From NCBI GenBank assembly GCA_905479015.1, contig CAJQKV010000035.1:1-64000 (forward strand): 64,000 nucleotides of DNA, read 5' to 3'. The stretch comes from an uncultured Cyclobacteriaceae bacterium (GTDB lineage Bacteria > Bacteroidota > Bacteroidia > Cytophagales > Cyclobacteriaceae). This document shows, piece by piece, positions 17,449 to 26,158 of the stretch (position 1 is its first letter; every line of letters begins with the position of its first letter). The translations under genes were made by a program, and so were the position numbers. Under the pieces are notes generated by a model. That model saw only the letters and a program-made list of their open reading frames with translations, did not search any database and was not told the DNA's origin.

Positions 17449-20400
17449 ATGCAGCAATCAAAACCTTACCTGCCGAAGCATAAAATACGTATCGTTACCG
17501 CTGCCTCTCTTTTTGATGGCCACGACGCCGCCATCAATATCATGCGGCGCATCATCCAAAGTACCGGAGTTGAAGTGATCCACCTTGGTCATGATCGTAG
17601 TGTAGATGAGGTGGTCAATACGGCTATTCAAGAAGACGTTAACGCTATCGCCATGACGTCTTATCAAGGCGGTCATATGGAGTATTTTAAATATATGTAT
17701 GATTTGCTTCAGGAGCGGGGTGCCGGACACATCAAAATATTTGGTGGGGGTGGCGGGGTCATCCTTCCTGAAGAAATTAAGGAATTGATGGCTTATGGTA
17801 TTACGCGGATATACGCACCCGATGATGGGCGGACCATGGGTCTTCAAGGCATGATCAATGATTTGGTGCAGCAGTGCGATGTACCCATAGGCGACAACCT
17901 CAAAGCTGAAGTAGTTGATCTCAATGTCCATACGCCCAAGACCATTGCCCGTTGGATCAGTGCGGCAGAAAATTTTCCAGAAATCATGACCGATGCTTTA
18001 CAAGAGCTGCGGGTCAAAATCAAAGATTGTGACACGCCTGTACTCGGAATTACGGGGACTGGTGGAGCCGGAAAATCATCTTTGGTCGATGAATTAGTCC
18101 GTCGCTTTTTGATGGATTTCCCCGAGAAAAACTTGGCCATCATTTCAGTAGACCCATCCAAGCGAAAAACAGGAGGGGCTCTTTTGGGCGACCGCATCAG
18201 AATGAATGCCATCAATACGCCACGCGTTTATATGCGTAGTTTGGCGACACGCCAGAGCAACTTAGCGCTTTCTAAGTATGTCAGTGCGGCGGTGGATATT
18301 ACCAAAGGGGCTGGTTTTGATCTTATTATTTTAGAAACCTCAGGGATTGGTCAAAGTGATACTGAGATCATTGACCACAGTGATGTATCCCTATATGTCA
18401 TGACTCCAGAATTTGGGGCAGCTACCCAACTCGAAAAAATCGACATGTTGGATTTTGCCGATTTGGTAGCCATCAATAAATTTGATAAACGCGGTGCTTT
18501 AGATGCCTTGCGCGATGTTAAAAAACAATATGTGCGGAACCATCAGCTGTGGGAGATTGCAGACTCGGATTTACCTGTTTTTGGTACGATTGCCTCACAA
18601 TTTAATGACCCAGGTATGAATCGATTGTATGGTGCCGTTATTACTGCCATTGTAGAAAAAACAAAGGCCAAATTACAGAGCCATTTCGAAAGTACCGATG
18701 AGTCTAGTGAAAAAATATTCGTCATACCGCCGGCCCGAACCCGTTATTTATCGGAAATCGCAGAAAACATCAGAGCTTATGACGCGCTCGTTGATCAGCA
18801 GTGTGGTTATGCACAAACACTTTATGGCATATACAAAGCTATTGAAGGGATTCTTGAGACTCCGGTGAGCTTAAACACTCAAGGCCTCTCATGGACAGAT
18901 AGCAATGTCTCTGAGGACCAAAAGAAACTTGTCGCTGGTTTAGAAAGATCTTTTACAACCCTAAAGATGAACCTCGACCCACATCATTGGCAGAGGATTA
19001 TGGAATGGGGAGATCTCAAACAAAGGTACCGTGCTCAAGATTATGTCTTTGAAGTACGTGGCAAGCAAATCAGTATTCCCACGCATTCAAAGTCATTGTC
19101 ACAAACGGCCATTCCTAAAATCGCTTTACCTAAATACCAGGCTTGGGGGGATTTACTGCGTTGGATGTTGCAAGAAAACATCCCTGGTCAATTTCCTTAT
19201 ACGGCTGGTTTGTATCCGTTTAAACGCACGGCGGAAGACCCTACGCGCATGTTTGCCGGAGAGGGTGGCCCAGAGCGCACCAACCACCGCTTTCATTACT
19301 TGAGTCGGGATATGGAGGCCAAACGTTTGTCTACTGCCTTTGATAGTGTCACATTATACGGTAATGACCCTGACCACCGCCCTGATATTTATGGAAAAAT
19401 TGGTAATGCAGGGGTATCAATTTGTTGTCTGGATGATGCCAAGAAACTATATAGTGGTTTTGATTTGACGGATCCTAAGACATCCGTCAGCATGACCATT
19501 AATGGTCCTGCACCCATTATTTTGGCCTATTTTATGAATGCTGCGATCGATCAAAATTGTGAAAAGTATATTCGAGAGCACGGCCTAGAAGAAGAAGTTC
19601 AGAAAACGATAGAAGGTCTTTATAAAGGCAAGGGTCAGTTAAGACCGACCTACAAGGGCGACTTGCCTTTGGGCAATGACGGTTTAGGCCTCATGCTTTT
19701 GGGGGTTACCGGTGATCAAGTATTGCCCGCAGCGGTCTATCAAAAAATTAAAGTAAGCACCTTGACTCAGGTTAGGGGTACCGTACAAGCCGATATCCTT
19801 AAAGAGGATCAAGCACAAAATACCTGTATTTTTTCGACTGAATTTGCCTTGAGACTGATGGGTGATGTTCAAGCCTATTTTATCGATCATGGGATCCGAA
19901 ACTTTTACTCGGTGAGTATTTCGGGCTATCATATCGCCGAGGCTGGGGCGAATCCGATCACGCAATTGGCGTTTACCCTGTCCAATGGATTTACTTACGT
20001 CGAATATTATTTGTCCCGGGGCATGGATATTAATGATTTCGGCCCTAATCTGTCTTTTTTCTTTAGTAATGGGATCGATCCTGAATATGCCGTTATTGGT
20101 CGTGTTGCCAGAAAAATATGGGCCAAAGCAATGAAGCAAAAGTACGGGGCCAATGAGCGTGCGCAAATGCTCAAATACCACGTCCAAACTTCTGGACGAA
20201 GCTTGCATGCGCAAGAAATTGATTTTAACGATATCCGCACGACGCTTCAGGCACTCTATGCCATTTATGATAATTGTAATTCGTTGCACACCAACGCTTA
20301 TGATGAGGCCATCACCACGCCCACAGAAGATAGTGTGCGTCGTGCCATGGCGATTCAACTCATCATCAACAAGGAGTTTGGGTTGACCAAAAATGAAAAT

Positions 20401-20874
20401 CCCATACAGGGGGCATTTATCATTGAAGAATTGACCGATCTTGTGGAGCATGCAGTACTATTAGAATTTGACCGTTTGAGCGAACGTGGGGGTGTGCTTG
20501 GAGCGATGGAAACCATGTACCAAAGAAGTAAGATCCAAGAAGAGAGCATGCATTACGAAATGCTGAAACATACTGGCGAATATCCGATTGTCGGGGTCAA
20601 TACTTTTTTGAGTCGTAAAGGCTCTCCCACCCTATTACCCTCTAAGGTGATTCGGGCGACTGAACAAGAAAAACAATTTCAGATCACTATTCTCAAGGAG
20701 CTTCATGAGTTACATGCCGAAAGTTTAGACGCGTCCTTAGTACAACTGAAGAAGGCCGCAATTGATCACAGTAACATGTTTGAGGCTTTGATGGAAGTCA
20801 GTAAATTCTGTTCATTAGGACAAATCACCCATGCCTTGTTCTCGGTTGGGGGTCAGTACAGACGCAACATGTAG
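17449..20874 (+). CDS. icmF: Fused isobutyryl-CoA mutase IcmF
   Basis: This is an adenosylcobalamin-dependent acyl-CoA mutase with its G-protein chaperone in one 1141-residue chain. IcmF interconverts isobutyryl-CoA and n-butyryl-CoA, and some members also act on isovaleryl/pivalyl-CoA. Domain order is typical. The B12-binding domain comes first ([10 protein letters not shown]; His25 is the probable lower cobalt ligand). The MeaB-like GTPase follows, with P-loop GTGGAGKS (203-210), [15 protein letters not shown] and NKFD (343-346). The mutase barrel comes last, with [19 protein letters not shown] near residues 600-620. The ATG at 17449 begins just before the B12 domain and is a good start. 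Codons look richer in G+C than in the genes on either side, and the gene lies between two tRNA remnants, so acquisition by transfer is likely. Confidence 0.93.
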   Translation: MQQSKPYLPKHKIRIVTAASLFDGHDAAINIMRRIIQSTGVEVIHLGHDRSVDEVVNTAIQEDVNAIAMTSYQGGHMEYFKYMYDLLQERGAGHIKIFGGGGGVILPEEIKELMAYGITRIYAPDDGRTMGLQGMINDLVQQCDVPIGDNLKAEVVDLNVHTPKTIARWISAAENFPEIMTDALQELRVKIKDCDTPVLGITGTGGAGKSSLVDELVRRFLMDFPEKNLAIISVDPSKRKTGGALLGDRIRMNAINTPRVYMRSLATRQSNLALSKYVSAAVDITKGAGFDLIILETSGIGQSDTEIIDHSDVSLYVMTPEFGAATQLEKIDMLDFADLVAINKFDKRGALDALRDVKKQYVRNHQLWEIADSDLPVFGTIASQFNDPGMNRLYGAVITAIVEKTKAKLQSHFESTDESSEKIFVIPPARTRYLSEIAENIRAYDALVDQQCGYAQTLYGIYKAIEGILETPVSLNTQGLSWTDSNVSEDQKKLVAGLERSFTTLKMNLDPHHWQRIMEWGDLKQRYRAQDYVFEVRGKQISIPTHSKSLSQTAIPKIALPKYQAWGDLLRWMLQENIPGQFPYTAGLYPFKRTAEDPTRMFAGEGGPERTNHRFHYLSRDMEAKRLSTAFDSVTLYGNDPDHRPDIYGKIGNAGVSICCLDDAKKLYSGFDLTDPKTSVSMTINGPAPIILAYFMNAAIDQNCEKYIREHGLEEEVQKTIEGLYKGKGQLRPTYKGDLPLGNDGLGLMLLGVTGDQVLPAAVYQKIKVSTLTQVRGTVQADILKEDQAQNTCIFSTEFALRLMGDVQAYFIDHGIRNFYSVSISGYHIAEAGANPITQLAFTLSNGFTYVEYYLSRGMDINDFGPNLSFFFSNGIDPEYAVIGRVARKIWAKAMKQKYGANERAQMLKYHVQTSGRSLHAQEIDFNDIRTTLQALYAIYDNCNSLHTNAYDEAITTPTEDSVRRAMAIQLIINKEFGLTKNENPIQGAFIIEELTDLVEHAVLLEFDRLSERGGVLGAMETMYQRSKIQEESMHYEMLKHTGEYPIVGVNTFLSRKGSPTLLPSKVIRATEQEKQFQITILKELHELHAESLDASLVQLKKAAIDHSNMFEALMEVSKFCSLGQITHALFSVGGQYRRNM

Positions 20875-20875
20875 G

Positions 20876-21109
20876 TTAAAGGGTAAGTAACCAAGGTCCC
20901 TGTAGTTTTTTAAAGAATTTGAGCTCCTTTTTCAGCAGCTGCAAGAAATCTTTGCTTTGGACCGGACTATGTTCGATACGCTCGCAGGTCGCTACCAGAA
21001 GTTTGGTCAGGCGCCTTACACGGTGGGCATAGTAGTGCCTTTGGCCTTCAGAAAAGCCTGTCCTTCGGCTTTGAGAATTTCTGGATCTAAACTGGCCGAC
21101 AACTGCACC
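20876..21109 (-). pseudogene. Possible decayed gene remnant downstream of icmF
   Basis: A minus-strand frame stays open for 78 codons (stop at 20876-20878) but has no ATG. It encodes a basic helical tail ending KKELKFFKKLQGPWLLTL. A second overlapping minus-strand frame is open above 21016 and includes YFIGDRVQLSASLDPEIL. The codons are G+C-rich like icmF. It could be a frameshifted gene acquired with icmF. The plus strand is also open for part of this stretch, so the call is weak. Confidence 0.28.
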
Positions 21110-21176
21110 CTATCTCCTATGAAATAGAGGCCAAATAACGGCCAAAGAATGAGTATATTTAACTGAAACTTATAAT

Positions 21177-21208
21177 AAAAAAACCACCTACATATAATGT
21201 AAGTGGTT
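21177..21208 (-). terminator. Orphan tRNA terminator in copy B
   Basis: On the minus strand an 11-bp stem (21183-21193 with 21197-21207, one G-U pair, 3-nt loop) is followed by a run of seven T. It lies directly after the tRNA 3'-half remnant, as a terminator follows an intact tRNA gene. Confidence 0.65.
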
Positions 21209-21300
21209 GATTTTCAATGTAGAGAAGATGGAATTCGAACCCATGACCTCTTGACTGTCAGCGTAAACTAAACCCTTGTTTAGTAACTTTTACGTGGGGG
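21177..21300 (-). repeat. tRNA 3'-half copy with intact terminator and element arm (copy B)
   Basis: Positions 21220-21261 match 34 of 42 bases of the 3' half of tRNA-Ala(GGC). Unlike copy A the T-arm still pairs fully: the changes at 21230 and 21242 are compensatory, so this half came from a functional tRNA gene and is not just a decayed copy. Homology to the tRNA stops at the start of the anticodon loop. On the element side CGTAAACT (21262-21269) and an ACTAAAC/GTTTAGT hairpin follow, with partial similarity to copy A. No 5' half exists, so it is not a functional tRNA. Confidence 0.7.
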
Positions 21301-21490
21301 GGCATGAACGACAACTCCCTCAAAAGCGTCCATGGTTTACCGTATTATTTCAAAAACCTTACAAGAAATCAAGACTCTTTCCTTGGGAGCAGCTAGTTAA
21401 TTTTAGTTACACCATCTACACCCAGTGATCGATCAACAAAGAAGTTTCAATAAAACAGTTTTACTTTTATAAAGTGTAACGGCTCTTTTA
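21301..21490. other. Gap between copy B and the AhpD-like gene
   Basis: With the remnant and copy B this completes a 616-bp stretch (20875-21490) without an intact gene. I see no promoter or hairpin of note in this part. Confidence 0.35.
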
Positions 21491-22102
21491 TTAAACAAGA
21501 CTTCTAAAAAAATTCAGTATACTTCTCGATACCTTATAAGCACTCCATTTTCTTGCCTTAAAAACAGTATCTAATTCTGTTTTGAAAACATGGTTGGTGT
21601 AATTACTAATCGTTTTTACAGAGATAGCCAAAATGATATCTAATATATGACCCTCTGCATATCCTGAATTTAGGAATGCTTGAACTTCATTTTCATCAGG
21701 CAACCCCCTTTTATTTACCATAGTGCTTACAAACGCTGAAAGTCCTCTTAGTTTATCATCTGAAATTTTTGTATTATTCCTTATAGATTCTGTTACTTCA
21801 AGTGGAACTTTAGATACAGTATCGGCTAATATGCTATGGGCTGCCATACAATAGGAGCAATTATTTTCAGCGCTGATAGTTAGTAATATCACTTCTTGCT
21901 CTGTTGGAGTAAAACCACTTTCTATTCTAAATTTTTTATATCCGTGCATATAACTATCTAACAAACCAGGGGAATTAACCATAGCTCGGTACATATTAGG
22001 AATCATTCTATTCTCTTTTTTGGTGAGCATGAGCAGATCCTTTTGCTTGTCATTGGCATCAGATAAATTAACTAATGATATTTTCATCTTATATGAATTC
22101 AT
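21491..22102 (-). CDS. AhpD-like / carboxymuconolactone decarboxylase family protein
   Basis: This is a 203-residue cytoplasmic protein with the AhpD-type redox motif CSYCMAAH (Cys82, Cys85, His89) after ISAEN, matching the E..CxxCxxxH peroxidase signature. Such proteins reduce peroxides or serve as alkylhydroperoxidase partners. The start may also be Met6 (22087). It is divergent from an HxlR regulator with a 69-bp shared spacer, the usual arrangement for a regulator that controls its neighbour. Both lie between tRNA remnant B and the intact tRNA-Ala, so they may be cargo of an integrated element. Confidence 0.82.
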   Translation of the reverse strand: MNSYKMKISLVNLSDANDKQKDLLMLTKKENRMIPNMYRAMVNSPGLLDSYMHGYKKFRIESGFTPTEQEVILLTISAENNCSYCMAAHSILADTVSKVPLEVTESIRNNTKISDDKLRGLSAFVSTMVNKRGLPDENEVQAFLNSGYAEGHILDIILAISVKTISNYTNHVFKTELDTVFKARKWSAYKVSRSILNFFRSLV

Positions 22103-22171
22103 AATAATTAAAGTTTTTATAATTTCTTTTATAAATTTACTTTCTTTAAGTAACTAATACAATAAGTTTCC

Positions 22172-22618
22172 ATGAAGAACCTTAATAACCAAGAAGAAAT
22201 AAATGCTGATAATCAAATGGTTAACATTAAAAATAGATTAAAAAAAATTTTTAATCATGATCTAAATTTATCTGTAGAGACATGTCCCATAAAGGATATT
22301 TTGTCTGCGGCATCTGATAAATGGAGTATTTTGATCATTTTATTTTTAGGTGGAAATGAAGTTTTGAGATTCGGAGAACTTAAAAATATTGTTAAGGGAA
22401 TTTCTTCCAAAATTCTAACAGAAAGATTGAAAAGACTTGAACGAGATGGTTATTTGATCAGAAAGTTATTTGCAGAAGTTCCTGTTCGTGTTGAATATAA
22501 ATTATCAAAATTTGGTTTGAGTTATTTAGAAAAACTTTTGGTGATTTCAGAATGGGCTCAAGATGAAATGAATATTATTTTAAGGTCAAGAGTTGAATAT
22601 GATGATAGGTCTCAATAA
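22172..22618 (+). CDS. HxlR-family transcriptional regulator
   Basis: This is a 148-residue winged-helix regulator. The HxlR pattern is clear: CPIKDIL, then DKWSILIILFL, RFGELKNIVKGISSKILTERLKRLERDGYLIRK and VEYKLSKFG. Cys38 occupies the N-terminal position used as a redox or electrophile sensor in HypR and YodB. About 35 residues precede the domain, slightly longer than usual. It is divergent from the AhpD-like gene and probably represses it until oxidative or carbonyl stress. Targets are inferred from position only. Confidence 0.87.
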   Translation: MKNLNNQEEINADNQMVNIKNRLKKIFNHDLNLSVETCPIKDILSAASDKWSILIILFLGGNEVLRFGELKNIVKGISSKILTERLKRLERDGYLIRKLFAEVPVRVEYKLSKFGLSYLEKLLVISEWAQDEMNIILRSRVEYDDRSQ

Positions 22619-22730
22619 ATTCTCTAATGGTAAAACTTAAGTTCGATATTTCAATAGAGTTCTCTCGAGATCAACACCATCAAATTCAAAAGCTTGCAGA
22701 AACCTTGCAACTATAAAATCTCGAGAAAAG

Positions 22731-22758
22731 TAAAACCTCACTGAAAAGTGAGGTTTTA
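22731..22758 (-). terminator. Hairpin after tRNA-Ala, probable terminator
   Basis: A 12-bp perfect stem (22731-22742 with 22747-22758) has a 4-nt loop and lies 17 bases beyond the tRNA 3' end. The core CCTCACT/AGTGAGG differs from the terminators beside copies A and B. It could also serve the HxlR gene on the plus strand. Confidence 0.6.
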
Positions 22759-22774
22759 CAAGGGTTTGTACTTG

Positions 22775-22848
22775 TGGAGAAGATCGGGCTCGAACCGACG
22801 ACCTCTTGACTGCCAGTCAAGCGCTCTAGCCAACTGAGCTACATCCCC
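22775..22848 (-). tRNA. tRNA-Ala (anticodon GGC)
   Basis: A complete cloverleaf can be folded: acceptor GGGGATG with CTTCTCC and discriminator A, D-arm GCTC/GAGC, anticodon stem CTTGA/TCAAG around loop CTGGCAG, and T-arm GTCGG-TTCGAGC-CCGAT. The anticodon GGC reads GCC/GCU, and the G3-U70 pair, the alanine identity element, is present. CCA is not encoded. Its 3' half recurs in two partial copies at lower coordinates, so it looks like the anchor of past integration events. Confidence 0.93.
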
Positions 22849-22880
22849 TTTTTTCAAGTGGCTAAAATACATTAAGTTTT

Positions 22881-23360
22881 TTATTTGATGACCCTTCGGA
22901 AGTATTTCGTGTGTTTTTTGTAATAATCATTGTAGGTATCTTCAACTACACCTCTACTTGAAGAAGCATGAACAAACTTAATTGTACCTTGATCTGCATA
23001 AGTGACCATACCTGTATGCCACCATTTTTCTCGTTTTTGTTTGAATTTAAAATAAACAATATCTCCTGGCCTTACGCTACCTTCTCCTTTCTTATTGCCC
23101 ACCTTGGCTTGCTCTTGAGCCGTTCTAGGTAGCTTTATACCAATTTTGGCATAAGATTGTTGAATGAGGCTAGAACAATCAATGCCATTTCTGGAGTTTC
23201 CGCCATATCGATAAGGGGTCCCTATAAAAGATTTGGCATGGCTGGTAGCCAGGGTTATTTTCTTTTGTTTTTTTCTGCCTTGCCCTAGCACCTCATGACC
23301 CGGCACTACGGCTATCAAGAACGTCAAAAAAGAAATGATGATGAGCGTATTTCGATGCAT
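22881..23360 (-). CDS. NlpC/P60 family cell-wall peptidase
   Basis: This is an exported 159-residue cysteine peptidase of the NlpC/P60 family, which usually cuts the gamma-D-Glu to diamino-acid bond in peptidoglycan stem peptides. The catalytic Cys62 is in DCSSL, His115 in HTGMV and the third polar residue His131 in HASSS. Also present is the typical GTPYRYGG before the Cys. An N-terminal hydrophobic segment (residues 6-20) acts as signal peptide. There is no extra wall-binding domain. The gene lies 18 bp downstream of the methyltransferase gene and may be cotranscribed with it. Confidence 0.9.
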   Translation of the reverse strand: MHRNTLIIISFLTFLIAVVPGHEVLGQGRKKQKKITLATSHAKSFIGTPYRYGGNSRNGIDCSSLIQQSYAKIGIKLPRTAQEQAKVGNKKGEGSVRPGDIVYFKFKQKREKWWHTGMVTYADQGTIKFVHASSSRGVVEDTYNDYYKKHTKYFRRVIK

Positions 23361-23378
23361 TGCGAAATAAAAAAAACC

Positions 23379-24149
23379 TTATTTTTCTAAGATACAAAAT
23401 AAATCCAAATTATCTTCCGCTTGTGGGGCCAGTAAATAATCGTCATGATGTATGGACGTCACCAAACTGTCCTCTGCGGCTTTGAGTTTATTCCGATTCA
23501 TTCGATTGAGTAAATCATAGGGTACTCTCAGGAAAGCAGCGGGTAATCGGTGTTGAAGATCAAGAAAATCAAATCGCATAATACGGTCTACAGATATCTT
23601 GTTCCGCCTATAATATTCCATTACTTTTTCATTTCCTTTGATTCCTTTCATTTCTACGTTTTGGAAATATTTTAAACAGAGACTGCTCAATTCTGTGGCG
23701 GTATACTCTCTGGTATGCCAAGGATTTCGACTTAAAGTCATTTTTCTGTTAGGGGTGGTGAGGATCGCACATCCACCGGGTTTTAATATTCGATGAATTT
23801 CTTTGATGAAGAGGGCATCATCTTCCAGGTGTTCAATGACTTGAAAACTTACAATACTAGCAAAACTATTATCAGGAAAAGGAATGGGAGGAAAGAGGCC
23901 ACTCTCAAAACGAAAAGAAGGATATTTTAATTTAAGTTTTTCAATGATTGGCTCAATTTTGTCTATGGCCGTATAATGATCGACCAGACCACCTAGTTCG
24001 GAAATCCCACGACCTTCACCACACCCCAATTCTAGCAGGTTTCCTTTGACGTAGCTTTTACCGATCAAATAGGCCTTCAGCAGTCTTTGGTGTATCGGGT
24101 TGTCTGACGGTATTTTGTCTGAAGTAATCTCTGTGGTAAAAACACTCAT
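23379..24149 (-). CDS. Class I SAM-dependent methyltransferase
   Basis: This is a 256-residue methyltransferase with the Rossmann motif I LLELGCGEGRGI (near 38-49). The motif II/III region is PFPDNSFASIVSFQVIEHLEDD, followed by LKPGGCAILTTPNR. This is the Methyltransf_11 pattern, seen in enzymes acting on glycans, lipids or small molecules. No substrate-specific domain is visible; the C-terminal 90 residues are variable. It is divergent from the GWxTD gene and upstream of the NlpC/P60 gene. Confidence 0.87.
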   Translation of the reverse strand: MSVFTTEITSDKIPSDNPIHQRLLKAYLIGKSYVKGNLLELGCGEGRGISELGGLVDHYTAIDKIEPIIEKLKLKYPSFRFESGLFPPIPFPDNSFASIVSFQVIEHLEDDALFIKEIHRILKPGGCAILTTPNRKMTLSRNPWHTREYTATELSSLCLKYFQNVEMKGIKGNEKVMEYYRRNKISVDRIMRFDFLDLQHRLPAAFLRVPYDLLNRMNRNKLKAAEDSLVTSIHHDDYLLAPQAEDNLDLFCILEK

Positions 24150-24272
24150 AAATTTTTTTAAAACAAACTAAAAGGGCAAACTAATGCTTCGTTAAAAACT
24201 TTAGGATTTAATATTACTTTCTATTACTTGGGCCTAAAATTTATATTAAATTCAAAATTATTAAGAATATTG

Positions 24273-25415
24273 ATGAAAAGCACCTTCATTTTACTTTGTT
24301 TCCTTCTTTTTTTAAGCTCAGTTTCAGGGATTGATCTATCTAAACTAAATACCTCCTATTGGTATGATCCTGCTGCGCCTTTGACGATAAAATCTCGTGT
24401 GGCACAGGTATCAGATACCCTCAATGTTTTTTTATCTATCACTTATAATCCTTCGGATACGATACACACGAGGTTATTAATACAGACCAGTTATCTGGAT
24501 GCCATCGATCAATTGTTACAGGTATATGAGATCGATACTTTAGAGGGTACGGCTGATCACTTACTGCTCAAGTTTACCTTCAAGGAAGTGTCCGAAAAAT
24601 TATTGGTCCTCGAATTTGAGCTTGCTGGGGCTTATTATTATTATCCGATAAACCTCAAAAGGGGAAGATTGAATCATCCTCAATTTTATCCGTTACAGAC
24701 AAATGGGATACCCCTTATTTCATCTTTTTCAATCTCATCTTCACTGAAATTTAAGAGTAACCATACGCAGGATACGCTTTATTTTTTTCAGTATAAAGCC
24801 AACTTCCAACCTGCAGATCCCCCTATGGGCGTCGCGCAGTCCGTGGCTTCGGGGTTATTGATGGATTCTGTTTTTATCAGTACCCAGGAGGTATCATTGG
24901 CCCAAAATCATTTTTATTTCATTCAATCGGATACGTTGTCTTTGGAAGGATTGACCTTATTTATGGGTCCGAAGTATTACCCTAGTATGAAATTAATAGA
25001 TGAACTTATTGAGCCTTTGACTTATTTTACTTCGCGTTCAGAATTAGATGAAATAAGGAATGCCAAAGACCCTAAAATAGTCTTTGAAAATTTTTGGTTG
25101 AATATTCATATATCTCCTGAAGCGGCGGGAGCTGCCATTCGGAGTTATTATCGGGCCATCAAAAAGGCGAATGAATTATTTACTAGTTACAAAGAAGGGT
25201 GGAAGACAGATAGGGGCATGGTTTATGTTATATTTGGAAATCCGGATAGGGTCTTTAGAGAAAATAAAAAAGAAATTTGGCTTTACGGAGATATTCGATT
25301 TGAATTTAAAATAATATCTAATCTCTTTGCACCCAAGATGTATGTCCTACTCAGAGATAAAGGATATGAAAAAATATGGATAAAAAAGATTACCGATTTA
25401 CGCAGCGCCCTGTAA
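24273..25415 (+). CDS. GWxTD domain-containing exported protein
   Basis: This is a Bacteroidota-specific secreted protein with a C-terminal GWxTD domain. I prefer the ATG at 24273 over 24228 because it opens directly with the signal peptide MKSTFILLCFLLFLSSVSG. The GWxTD signature reads EGWKTDRGMVYVIFGNPDRV, followed by the conserved EIWLYG segment. The N-terminal two thirds are beta-rich and variable. The molecular role is unknown; homologues occur widely in the phylum. The gene overlaps the start of rlmB by 40 bases, so the two are almost certainly cotranscribed. Confidence 0.85.
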   Translation: MKSTFILLCFLLFLSSVSGIDLSKLNTSYWYDPAAPLTIKSRVAQVSDTLNVFLSITYNPSDTIHTRLLIQTSYLDAIDQLLQVYEIDTLEGTADHLLLKFTFKEVSEKLLVLEFELAGAYYYYPINLKRGRLNHPQFYPLQTNGIPLISSFSISSSLKFKSNHTQDTLYFFQYKANFQPADPPMGVAQSVASGLLMDSVFISTQEVSLAQNHFYFIQSDTLSLEGLTLFMGPKYYPSMKLIDELIEPLTYFTSRSELDEIRNAKDPKIVFENFWLNIHISPEAAGAAIRSYYRAIKKANELFTSYKEGWKTDRGMVYVIFGNPDRVFRENKKEIWLYGDIRFEFKIISNLFAPKMYVLLRDKGYEKIWIKKITDLRSAL

Positions 25416-26158
25416 ATAAACGGAGCAATGATGCTTCAATGATTTATGGCATTCGGGCCATCATAGAGGCGATTACATCGGGCCATGATTTAGAGAAAAT
25501 TTTTATTCAAAAAGGCTTAAAAGGAGACCTCATAGATGAGTTGATGGAGCTGGTAAATAAGACTTCCGCTCCTGTGTCGACGGTCCCTATAGAAAAGCTC
25601 AATGGCCTTACTCGAAAGAACCATCAAGGGACGGTTGCCTTTATCTCTCCTGTAAAATACCATGACCTGTCCAATTTATTAGCCTCCACTTATGAAGAGG
25701 GGAAGGTGCCTTTGTTCTTGGTACTAGATCGGATTACCGATGTCAGAAATTTTGGAGCCATAGCGCGATCGGCTGAAGCCATGGGCGTCAATGGAATTTT
25801 AATTCCTACCAAAAATGCAGCCCAAATAAATGCAGATTCTATTAAAACTTCAGCGGGAGCTTTGACTCAAATTCCGGTCGCTAGAATGATAAATTTGACG
25901 GAAGGGATCTCCTATTTGCAATCAGCAGGCTGCAAAGTAATGGCCTGTACGGAGAAGGGAACCCAAGAGATAAGTAAGATAGATCTCAGGGATCCCGTGG
26001 CTTTGGTTTTTGGATCTGAGGAAGATGGGATTGATGGGGCTATTTTAAAGTTTGTTGACCATCATATCACCATACCCATGCGTGGGAAAATGTCGTCCTT
26101 AAATGTATCAGTAGCCACTTCAATATGCATTTATGAGGCAAATAGGCAACGGTATTAA
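25376..26158 (+). CDS. rlmB: 23S rRNA (guanosine-2'-O-)-methyltransferase RlmB
   Basis: This is a SpoU/TrmH-family (SPOUT fold) methyltransferase that modifies G2251 of 23S rRNA in E. coli. The N-terminal substrate domain starts at IYGIRAIIEA. The three SPOUT motifs are present: DRITDVRNFGAIARSAEAMG, FGSEEDGI, and MSSLNVSVATSICIYE. The start at 25376 overlaps the preceding gene by 40 bases; Met22 at 25439 would avoid the overlap, but Bacteroidota RlmB often carries such a basic N-terminal extension. The 3' end overlaps convergent manC by 4 bases. Confidence 0.93.
   Translation: MDKKDYRFTQRPVNKRSNDASMIYGIRAIIEAITSGHDLEKIFIQKGLKGDLIDELMELVNKTSAPVSTVPIEKLNGLTRKNHQGTVAFISPVKYHDLSNLLASTYEEGKVPLFLVLDRITDVRNFGAIARSAEAMGVNGILIPTKNAAQINADSIKTSAGALTQIPVARMINLTEGISYLQSAGCKVMACTEKGTQEISKIDLRDPVALVFGSEEDGIDGAILKFVDHHITIPMRGKMSSLNVSVATSICIYEANRQRY

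Noticed and set aside
21220-21261. Copy B read as a functional tRNA (Val, GAC)
   Set aside because: The T-arm pairs, but no acceptor 5' strand or D-arm lies upstream on the minus strand.
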